Shown in pieces: positions 11,311 through 20,900 of a stretch of 64,000 nt of DNA. The notes under the pieces are model-generated. The model had not been told where the DNA came from and made no database searches. It saw only the letters and a list, made by a program, of their open reading frames with translations. The stretch comes from Spirogloea muscicola (lineage: Eukaryota; Streptophyta; Zygnematophyceae; Spirogloeales; Spirogloeaceae). The stretch's first letter is position 1. Each line of letters starts with the position of its first letter. The stretch lies in NCBI GenBank assembly GCA_009602725.1, contig WELB01000001.1, positions 873,453-937,452 of the forward strand. The letters are read 5' to 3'. The position numbers and the translations under genes are program-made.

Positions 11311-11890
11311 TGCGGTGTCCCACAGGCCCTGGAGTGGTGGGCGTTCACTGGCCATTGTGGGTGTACAACCTGGCGGAGGCCCACGAGCCTTGGTTGACGT
11401 GGTTGTGACGGAAAGCGTACAAAAGTTCAGCATCGACCCATATTGCTGGCCACGCAGTGGGAGGTGCAGAGCAGAGAAAGCTCCTACATTAACAAGAAAG
11501 GGCTCGCCCATTGAGGAGAGGGGCTGGACAAGCCAGCCCAAAAAAGAATGAACAAAGTACGAGTAGGGGGCCAGGGGAAACGCTAAGGAAAGCAAGCACA
11601 AAACGAAGCATAGCTGCTACATTACTCTGACTACCCCCGCAGTGACCACCTCCTACCAGCCGCGATTGACACTTTCGGGTGCATGGGTCCTCGCTTCCAT
11701 ACCCTACTGGAGAATATTGCAAGTCTGGGATATGCTCGACGTGAGGATATGCTTCCAGCTCAGATGGGCATGCCGGCAGCCTACTTGTCATTCTTGCGTC
11801 GTCGAGTGTCACCTTATCTGCAGCGAGCTCAGGCTCATGCGTTGCATCAGAAAGCTGGTCGAGCCTTAGCTGGTAGCCGGCAATGAGCAG
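11000..11890 (+). mobile_element. LINE-like reverse transcriptase, C-terminal fragment, with nested tail insertion
   Basis: The plus strand reads ATPGATDWLTTHAIHNAF, a short CxCG zinc-finger-like segment, then (after about 11625) IDTFGCMGPRFHTLLENIAS ... FLRRRVSPYLQRAQ-HALHQKAGRAL. This order matches the C-terminal end of non-LTR reverse transcriptase ORFs common in algae, by memory. Comparison with the copy at 16300 shows a piece of about 145 bases (11478-11623) inserted after GCAGAGAAAGCT. It is a solo, oppositely oriented 3' tail of a sister subfamily. Confidence 0.65.
11478..11623 (-). mobile_element. solo retroelement 3' tail with stem-loop, nested in another copy
   Basis: Reads on the minus strand as the tail seen at 45600-45712 and 60640-60745: GCTTTCCTTAGCG..., CATTC-TTTTTT, then the hairpin GGGCTGG-CTTGT-CCAGCCC and GGGCGAGCCCTTTC. 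The flanking RT copy is interrupted at AGCT, and AGCT also closes the insert, suggesting a short target duplication. This fits an extremely 5'-truncated LINE insertion. Confidence 0.65.
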
Positions 11891-13487
11891 CCTAGCATAC
11901 TTGATTCTCTTGACGTGCCAATGTCAACTATGTGGTCCCTGGAGAAACGACAAAAAGCGTCCGAAGGACGTCGAGTCTGAGCACCAGAAGTAGAAGCTAC
12001 GGTGTAGTCGACTTGTGGCGATATGACAACACAAACAGGGCACGCTGGCAGACAGATAGGTAAGCATCATAGAGCATGAGGCTGAAGAAGTCGCAGGCCC
12101 CTGAAGGGATCTCTAACACTCCCATGACAGATACGTTCATAATAATTGAAACCGTATCTGGAGGACCTACAAACAGCTTTTGGCCCTCAGATTGGTTGGC
12201 ACGCACAGAAGGACGATTGTCGATATTCGGCTGCTCGCAGCCATCTGCTGCCGATCTGCAGCTGTGCGAGTGCTTAAGTTAGCTGCCACTGATGATTCTG
12301 GCAGCGTGCCCTCTTCTCGTCAGGCACATCAAGACTGGCACTTTACTGAACGGCGTGACAAAGGTGGCGCCTGGCCTGATGCATGTAGGTGGTGTTTGTG
12401 AACCTACATGCTGATCACCTTGTGAAGCAGGACTGCTTTGATGCACTCTGCTATCGCAATCTGTCCGTCCAAGGTTCTCACGTAGAAGAAGACCAGGCCC
12501 CTGTTACGGCCTTGCTATACGAATATGCAACGGCACTGCAGTCGCATATTTAGCATACATCTGAGGGGCCGATGAGGGGCTTGTCCGCCAAGTGGCTGTG
12601 TCTACTGCTATTGATCTGTACGTGTACCAGGTGCAGCATGTGCATTACTTGGCTGTTGCTTGCTTCGGGCTGCAGAAGTTGAGCATATGAGTCCTTCGTG
12701 TATGCTTCTCTGGTGCTTAAGTCGTGCGTGTCTGTAATGAGTCTGTCACCATGCTCTGAACTACAGGTCATCAAGCAATGGCTAGCAGGACTACACCCTA
12801 ACTGTGAAAGTCGAATTCTGGCCGTCTTCATCCTCTTTGGGTGGCCTTATACTCCCATCGCCCCATCTTGAAGAGCTTCTTCTTCCAGATAGCTTCTTTA
12901 ACTGCAGTGTATACTTCATGTTGCATTAGGTACCTACATCCATTGGCTTCTCTGCTCACCTTGATCATATTCTCGTGCTCGTCTCCTTCCGTGTTGTCCT
13001 GCTTCTTGCATAACCCTCTCTCCTGTCCACTTCTATGACAGCAGAATTCAACAATCGGAGAGTATGGAGGTACAGGAGACTGTAGCAGCCAATGTAGGTG
13101 GCCGCAACGGTCCAGTCGTTTAGGCATCTAGCCCAGTAATATTGCAGTGCAGCACTACACAATCATTCTTAGGCACACCAATCTGAAGCAGTGTTGCGGT
13201 TCCCCTTTTCAGGGGACTTGGGCTTCACAAGGCTTCCAACTTGAAAGAGACTTGTTCGAGCCAAGGTCTTCTGACTGGCTTGTGCGGCCTAACATCGTCA
13301 CAGGCGGAAGACCTTGGCTCGCACTTTCTCCACCCTCCGGCATGTCAACGAGATGCGAGCTTGAGCCCGAGCTGCAGATAGTGGAACGCCTGCTTCTGAT
13401 ACGGCTTCCTCGCTGTCAGATTTCTGCAAGATTGCCTGATTCAATGACGTCAAATTAGATTCACTCAACAGCAGAGAATTGAGTTAC
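11891..13487. other. no recognised gene
   Basis: Open frames of 60-100 codons occur on both strands (for example 12828-13127 minus) without any family pattern I recognise. A 14-base perfect inverted repeat lies at 13258-13320 (see separate entry). The region could hold the decayed upstream part of the neighbouring elements. Confidence 0.4.
13258..13320. repeat. perfect 14-base inverted repeat
   Basis: GAGCCAAGGTCTTC at 13258-13271 pairs with GAAGACCTTGGCTC at 13307-13320; the loop is about 35 bases. It lies about 170 bases beyond the 3' end of ALKBH6, so it could fold at the end of its transcript or be a remnant of a small foldback element. Confidence 0.8.
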
Positions 13488-15241
13488 TCATAAGTTGTAA
13501 GGGGTAGTGTTCACCTCCACAGCTGCATTTGCGTTGATAACCTCAGAGATTTCATGCAGGTAGTCTGGCACCCTCATGGCAGCAAGCAACCAGTGATATC
13601 AGCAGTGAAAGGACATAGGAGGAAGGAACTTGCTACAATCCCAGCAGCAACAACCTACATACTTAGTGGTGTTCTAGGAGGGTCTAAGTCTTGGGTAAAG
13701 AAAATGATGTTCGTACCCTGGTATGCAGCATCCTTGAAGATCAGCAACGACCTGGGCGGTAGTCTTACAGGAAGCACAGGCGGAGGTGAATGGCCTCTGG
13801 CAGCGCCCTGGATACTTCCATTAGAGCAAGCTGAAGTCAAGCTTCCACCACATGTCACAAACACTGGCATCCACAAGAGCATTTTGTCAGAAAGCTCTGA
13901 CTGGGAAATACATAGCAACGAAAGAAGTTGGTGAAGTTGGTGAAATGTAGGTGGCATGTGTGTTGAGCAGATTCAGACATCTCTACTACTAGCTATAACT
14001 CCTTGAACCCACTACCAATGCCTATTAAGAAGCCATGCCTCAGTTGCAGAAGCGCAGATTTAGCATCGCACCTCAGCAAGCAGGCCTTGGTGGGGGTGGA
14101 ACTGCATGACCGCTGGCAGGCCCAGCGACAGGATGAGGACAACGGGGTAGTACAAGGGCCCGTCCTGGTGCCGCTGCAGTCAGCCATAACCCTGTGCTCC
14201 ATAAGAGAATCACCAACATGCATAACACAAATTGCAAATTGCAGGTGTGGCAATTCGTAACGGAAGGCCTCACCATGATGCCCTGGCCTGGTGCGTATTC
14301 GTTAATCAGAATGTGATTGATTGGAGAAACCAGCTGATCGAAGTCCTCCTCAAGCCTTGCCGCCAGCGCTGCCAGCCACGCCAGCACTGCAGGTCACCGT
14401 GGTCCGCAAGTATGTCAAATTCAGGCCGAGCATGTCAGAATGAAAAGAGCACCAGTGGAAAGAACATGTAAGCTTCATCTACTCAAATTTTGTCACGCAT
14501 GGAAGCTTACTTAAGGGCGTGTAGGATGCCCCAAAAAGCTTATAAGATTGTTATATAGAGTGGTTATATAAGTTAGAGGGCAATATATGGGGTGTCCTCA
14601 CGTGCTTGCGGGATCATTCCTTTCTCGTGGACTGTGCCACCTGGCATGCGTCGCGGCTGCTGCTCAGATTTGTGCACCACAGTCTGTCTGCTGATAAGGA
14701 GATGTGGGCCCCAGCGCCTGCCTGGCACTCTCATGACCAGTGGTTTCGTGCAGTGGCCAAGCTGTTGTTTGACAAGAGCGACGAAGACTGCGTAGGTGGG
14801 ACAAAGCGTCACCCCACTCCTGCAAGCGGCGGTTGCGAACCACCCGCCACTTTGCACTCGGCGCGCCATAGACCTGGTGGCAAAGGCCACAAGCATGAGT
14901 AAAGGAGGAGGAACTTCGGCATCAGATGATGCACTTCCGATCTGGTATGGCATATTAGTCACAGCATCACAAACGCATGGCGAGGTTTTGTGTTGACTTG
15001 AAACAAGCATCAGCAAGCTTGCAAAGTGGGGGCTCGGCTGGGGCAGCTGTGCCAGAACCTGCCTCAGCAGCAAGGCCTCCTCCGCGGGCGTCAGGTAGTC
15101 GGGCACGCAGTACACAGTGGGCAGGTCGCCGACGCGCCAGCGGGCGAGCTGCTCGGCGGCCTTCGTGGCGGACTTGGCGTCCTCACTGCCGCGGCTGTCG
15201 TCCGGAAGGCATTGCCCGCCGTCCTCGCCGCTTTGGGGCAT
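13488..15241 (-). CDS. ALKBH6: AlkB homolog 6-like Fe(II)/2-oxoglutarate dioxygenase
   Basis: Seven exons join in frame to 221 codons: 15241-15059, 14873-14813, 14640-14602, 14386-14274, 14173-14072, 13807-13717, 13564-13488. Motifs in ALKBH6 order are DLPTVYCVPDYLTPAEEALL, KWRVVRNRRLQEWGG (split by an intron), TVHEKGMIPQ, INHILINEYAPGQGIM, then RHQDGPLYYP with the iron-binding H-x-D, LPPRSLLIFKDAAYQ and DYLHEI with the distal histidine. ALKBH6 enzymes are nuclear/cytosolic members of the AlkB family; their substrate is poorly settled. The start MPQSGEDG gives a normal family length; an upstream in-frame ATG at 15406 would add an arginine-rich stretch and is less likely. All introns have GT-AG ends. 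Confidence 0.93.
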
Positions 15242-15585
15242 GTCAGTGAGTCCGGCCAGCACCACCTCCCAGAATCCAAGTCCTGGACCTCGGCACCCCA
15301 GTGGAGCCCCACGCCGCCGCCGCAACGCCGGGCGGCGCAGGCAGCACGCACGCAGCCGTCGTGGCCGCCTTTGAAAGCCCTTTTCCTGACGGCAGTCGCC
15401 AATCACCTAGACCCGACTGCCTTCCCAAGCCTTTCCCCTGATTCTGATTTGGGCTCCTCACTAGAAGAATGTGCTCGCCCATAGAAAGGAAGCGGCTGCT
15501 GATATGAAAGAATCGGCTGTGAAATGCCAGCCAGATGCATACAGGTGTTCATGACGGAGCCAAAGGCTAGGCAGACAGGGCGCCC

Positions 15586-16085
15586 TCAATACCCCCGTGT
15601 CAGCAGTAGGAAGTCAGATGAGCTGAGGGGAGGAAGAGCAACCCCGCTGCGCAAGCCAGAGGCTGCTGCAAGGGCGCGACCAGCGCGGCGGTGCAAAGCA
15701 AGCGCTTGGGAGCGCTGCAGGGACATAGACAGTCGCATACGGTAGCAGGACACCAGACCCAAAGGCACCGAGCCACCGGGAAGGGCAGCACCCCGCCGGG
15801 TGGTCCTTGTACTTGTGAAAAGAGAGAAGGCGCGCGGGGCGCATGAATTGAAAGGGAGGCCAATTCAAGCCAATACATTGTTCAGGCAGAGTCGAGTGCA
15901 GACTTAGAGGGGCTGGCAGAAGCCAGCCGAAAAAGAATCCTCACTAGAGGTGACTAATAAGTGGTTAAGTGGTTCACCTACGAGGAAAGCTTTGGGCTTT
16001 CTGACCCCGCTTCTCTATGGGCGAGCACTTTCTTTCTGACCCCTTCGGACCTTGTCAAGTCTTTCCGGGCTGGCTATTCACAGCT
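15586..16085. repeat. RT C-terminal fragment (-) followed by a tail copy (+)
   Basis: 15586-15768 minus reads YRMRLSMSLQRSQALALHRR then AGRALA ... LLLTRGY-stop, the conserved last residues of the element ORF. 15990-16085 plus holds TATGGGCGAGCACTTTC and CGGGCTGGCTATTCACAGC, the tail stem-loop variant. Confidence 0.7.
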
Positions 16086-16239
16086 CTTGCCCCCTGTATA
16101 AAGGAAATGCGTGTATATTAAGAGATGGGGAGGCCATGTGTGGCCAAGTACAAAGGCAAGCACATTGGACAAATGTACGTCACCTGCTGCTAAGCTGACC
16201 CGCTCAGCAACCACGAGTCAGCACATAGAGGTCGCTAGC

Positions 16240-16760
16240 TGACGCTCGAATACCGGACGGCAGTATAAAGGTCCAGCATCGACACAAATCGCTGGCCACG
16301 CAGTGGGCATTGCAGAGCAGAGAAAGCTACAGCACTACTCCGACTACCCCCGGTGCGATCAGCTCCTGCCAGCTGCAGTTGACACCTTTGGCTGTCTGGG
16401 TCCGCGTTTCCACTCCCTCCTCCACAACATTGCCAATCTAGGCTACACACGACGTGCAGATGTGTTCCCGGCTGAGATGTGCTTGCCAGCTGCATATCGG
16501 TCTTTCTCGCGACGACGAGTTTCGGCCTGTTTGCAGCGTGCCCAGGATAAGGCCATGCACCAGAAAGCTGGGCGAGCTCTAGTTGGTGGCAGAATGGCTT
16601 CTTATCTGACATCTAGTATTCAGGCATCGATTAGCGACCTTTATATTTTGACCCGCGGTTACTGAGCGGGTCATTCTGCTGTAAATTATGTAGGTCTTAG
16701 ATGTGCTTGCCTGTGTACTTGGCCATTTGGCCTTCGTTTGTTTCAAATACACGAAAATTT
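16240..16760 (+). mobile_element. LINE-like RT C-terminal fragment with its 3' tail
   Basis: From 16318 the frame reads HYSDYPRCDQLLPAAVDTFG, then CLGPRFHSLLHNIANLGYTR, FSRRRVSACLQRAQ, AGRALVGG and ends LYILTRGY-stop at about 16665. The stop is followed by GGGTCATTCTGCTGTAA, TGCTTGCCTGTGTACTTGGC and TTTGTTTCAAATACACGAAA. This is the clearest sense copy of the ILTRGY subfamily in the window and the best reference for the others. Truncated at its 5' end. Confidence 0.7.
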
Positions 16761-17115
16761 CTTGCCCCCTATGGGAGAGCCACTTTCTTTCCCCTTGTAC
16801 ATGTTGTAGACCTTTGTAATTTGTTTTGGGCTGGCACCTCTCTCTCCTTGTCAATTATTCGGGCTGGCTTATCACAGCCCTTGCCCCCAATTGTACTTGG
16901 CCATTTGGCCTTCGTTTGTTTCAAATACACGAAATTTCTTGCCCCCACTGGGAGAGCCACTTCTTTCCTTCAGCTTCCATCTGCGGTAGTCTCGTGTCTA
17001 GCGTGAGAAAAAGGCTTTTGGGAGAGCCAGTCTCTCACAGCCACTGCCTTACATGGGAAGGGCTATCTCTTTCCCCAGCCATTGGCTTTTGGGGCTGGCC
17101 TTCCACAGCCATCGC
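16755..17115 (+). repeat. tandem run of tail stem-loop units
   Basis: Four successive versions of GGGCTGGC-N-CACAGCC...TGCCCC lie near 16790-16830, 16855-16890, 16940-16970 and 17080-17115, separated by CTTTGT/TTTCAAATACACGAA pieces. They appear to be repeated insertions of short 3' ends of the same element next to each other. Confidence 0.65.
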
Positions 17116-17912
17116 CCCTTCCTGCAAGAGCTACTTCAATCCCTGCCTCACAGGCCTCCCCCACCCCACTTCACCCTGCCCGGACTCCCCCTCCCTCGAG
17201 CAGTTGTGGCTGCGGAGTATCTATTTCCCAAGCGACTTGCTTCGCTGCGTGGTGGACGGTGTTTACTGGGATTCCCCCTTGCCTTGTCCAGTCACTTTGG
17301 GCTGGCCTTTCACCGCTGCTTCTTTCTCTTTCACAGCCATCGCCTTCTTTGGATGAGTTTCTGTTGTCACAGCCTAGCCGGGCAGAGTCCACGGTGTCCA
17401 CGACTCTCATATGTCGCTGCGTGCTCTGACCTGGCCATGCATTGGGCACATGATATGTGCTGACACCCACATGCGGCGGCCGCAGATGTGGACCAAGCCA
17501 GAAGAAATGACTATACGATGCCACCATCATCGTCTACGGCGCAGTTACCAATGCTGCTCGGCCTGAGCTGCTGCAGTTTCTGCAGCAGCATGTACATGCA
17601 GTACATGGTCCTCCAAGATTGATCCGGGCGAGGAAACCTTCTTCAATCCCTGATTGCTATCCAGCTATCACAAGAGGATATGGCTCTCCCAAAGGGACAG
17701 TGGTCGATCGGTCAAATAATTAAGCACAACCGGGCCAAGCAATGCCTCTTCTGCGGTACAAGAATTCTACGTAGCATCAAGTCAGTAGGGCAAGCACTCT
17801 GTCAACAAGAACTCCATGATCCAATACTTATTGACAGCGAGGCAATACAAGCCCCTATAAACAGATGGATCACTATGTGCTAATGAATGATTTGGGCCTG
17901 CCTGCCGCTGCT
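17116..17912. other. no recognised gene; includes 3' flank of MutS2
   Basis: C-rich then mixed sequence. One more degenerate tail unit is visible near 17290-17345. Short open frames only, none with a family pattern. The last part must contain the MutS2 3' untranslated region (minus strand). Confidence 0.5.
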
Positions 17913-20900
17913 TCACTGCAGGTAAGCGACTGTGCACCCGGGATTCATAATGCCCTCCTGCTCAAATTTGGCCACATTACGGTGGCCCTTGAGCCGGCTA
18001 AGCACAGCCTGCTTGACGGCCCCCGTCCCCAAGCCATGGATAATGAATAAAACAGAGCCCCGGCGGCTGGTCGCCAATGCAAGGTCAAGGTCCATCAGGG
18101 CGTCCTCGACCCGCTTTCCCCGCAGGTCAAGCGTATTCCTACTGCTCTGCACTGCTGCGTCAAATTTGAGCTCGCCACCATCTCCAGCTCTTTGGAGAGT
18201 CGACTTGCTCGCATCTTCCTCCTGGACAAAGCAGATGCAATGGATGCAGTGAAGAGCTTTGGTCAGACAAGACGTTCATCGACAGATTGGACACAGATCA
18301 ATGCAAGCACCTGAGGCTTGCCTATCAATAACATCACAACCAGCGGCGTGTCGTGCAATATCCTGTTGGTGGTTCATTCGTGTTGATCTGACAAGGATGG
18401 TGACGTGCAAGCCCTGAGGACATTCTCCGATTAAATCCTCCAGTAGCTGAGGACCTACTTCTCTTTGTTCTTCTGATGCATCAGCTGGAACGGGCTTGGC
18501 CATCCCTAAGACAGTGTCTCGCAATCTTCTATGTACATCAGCAGCTTCCAGAGTCAGGTAATGCCCCAGGAGCAACATAGCATCATCACAGTTGACCTTG
18601 CAATCCTGGAGTGGACAAAGGTGGACCTAATATTTGCAGGCTTCCCCTGTCAAGGCTTCAGCTCAATGAGATTGGGACGACGCTTCGTAATTCCAAACCC
18701 AGTGAGCTGAAGCCTTGACATGGGAATCCAGCAAATTGTAAGGTCCACATTTGTTAACTCCGCATCCAGGGTTGCAAGGTCAATCATGACGATGCTATGC
18801 TACTGCTGGGACGTTACCTGACTCAGGAAGCCGCTGATGTAAAAGATTGCGGGTCACTGCCTTGGAGATGACCACGCCACTTCCGGCTGATGCATCAGAA
18901 GAACATCAAGAACTTAGGTCCTCACTTACTAGAGGATCCTGTCAAAGAGATGTTCTCATGGCTTGCACGTCAATTTAAATACAGCACAGCTATGTATAAT
19001 CAGGTGTAAATGAGGTTCTGCCAGGACTACAATCTGCCCCATTGATGTAGTATGGCAAACGACGCCCTGTGGCATGACAGGAGTCTAATAGCGCTTCCTC
19101 GGTGCAGCTCCTCCCCTTGCATGCTAGTCATTATAAGACGTCAGTCCGTCTCACCTCCTCTGCTGTCCATGACCTCCACTGCCCCTTGCCAGAGGAAAGC
19201 TCTGACTCATCCTCCACAGGCAAAATCTCGTCCAGTCTGACTTTCATTCGCAGCATGCCCAGCTCCACAGTCAGCTCCTCAGTGTCTCCCTCATACGCGC
19301 CTCCCTCAGAGCCCTCCACGACCGTCACCGCGGCGCTGCCGAGCCTCCTGACCAGCACCCTCTGACCAACTCTTGGCCGCCATGTCATTGCGCTATCTGG
19401 CAGCGGCCTGTCTGTGCTGTCGTCAGGGCCGTCATGGGCTAGCAAGCTGGACACGCGAGCTCGGTCTACGTCATGCTCGGCCGCAATGCCGGCAATGGCT
19501 GCCAAAGTGGCCTTGACATTTCCATGTTTCGTGCTTCGGAAGTCATCTAGGATGGCATTCATCCTCGCACGGGCCCTCTCCACGTCCAGCATTACTGACT
19601 GCCGCAATTGTTGCCGAAGTTTCGACTCCCTGTGGACCAAGCCTTGGCTCTCCTCCTCTAGCTGGTGCTCACATGCAATGGAGAAGATGAAGGTCAGAGC
19701 AGAGCCGTGGCAGACCTTCGAGCTCTGTCGTCCTCGTATGACAAGTATAAGCTAAGACATGGTGTCGCATGAAAAGGCACGAGGGCCCACAAACTAAGAG
19801 CTCACCAAGGTGTGCATCTTCTCCACCTCAGACAGAACAGCAGCTGCAGCTTCCGCCTTGAGTTCCTGGTCCTTGCACTGCTGGAGCAGCGCAGCGATGA
19901 GCTCGCTCGCCCTCAGGCCCGAGTCTGACGGCTTGAGCTTGCCCATCAGGACCTTCCCTCGGGCCAAGATGGCGGGGTCCAATCCGAGAATCTCAGAGAT
20001 GGCAAATGCGTTACTCTGACCAGATTGGCCCCACAGCAATCTGTAAGTTGGCCGCAGTGTTGTCAGGTCAAACTCCACACCGGCATTCTGGAAGCGAGTA
20101 TCATGATCCTGCAGCCAACATAGTGCTCAGATCAGCTCCATCATGCTTGCCCAGCTTGTAGAACTTAGCGCAGATGCCAAAATGGTCCAAGCAAAGCAGA
20201 AAGAGTGATACCCAAGGCTCTACTAAGCTGGAATCTCTGCTCTGCATTGAAGTGACAAGCTTGCAGTTTGCTCCTGACCTTAAGGAACTTCAGATCTGCA
20301 AAGTGCGTTGTAGCCACAGTAAGTCCTCCTCCCTCAGCCAGGTGGTGTAGGACAGCGGTAGCCAAAGCCATTCCCTCAGAGGGATCCGTGCCACTCCCAA
20401 CCTCATCGAGGAGAACCAGCGGACAATGTCCTGCTGCTGAGAGTATGCGACAGAGCCGCTTCACGTGCCCACTGAAGGTAGACAGGCTCTGCTCCAGCGA
20501 CTGTCTTGGAGCAGAAGACGATGCATAGTTGCAGTTTGAGCTGACAATAGGCCTCATCAAACACTACTTGCTGGGTGGACTAAGGCAGAATATACTGATG
20601 TGCTGCTTGCCCGATGTAATGTAAGAGGCCAAGTAACAGAAGGCACTACTTCGAGCACAGGCAAACACCGAGCGGTTGGGATGTTGGGTGTCGAAAGAAC
20701 CTGCTCATCACCGATGTCGGCGAAGATATTATCATGCCACATGAGCCGGCATGGTGATGCCGCGCAGACAGGGAGGAAGAGCCCCGCCTTGGCCATGAGT
20801 GCGCACACGCCGAACGTCTTCAGGGCAGCGGTCTTCCCTCCCGTGTTGGGCCCAGTGATTGTCACTACCCGGGTCCTCCTCTCCACAAGCAAGTCGATGG

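Noticed and set aside
15026-15484. 152-codon plus-strand frame
   Set aside because: Antisense shadow of ALKBH6 exon 1.
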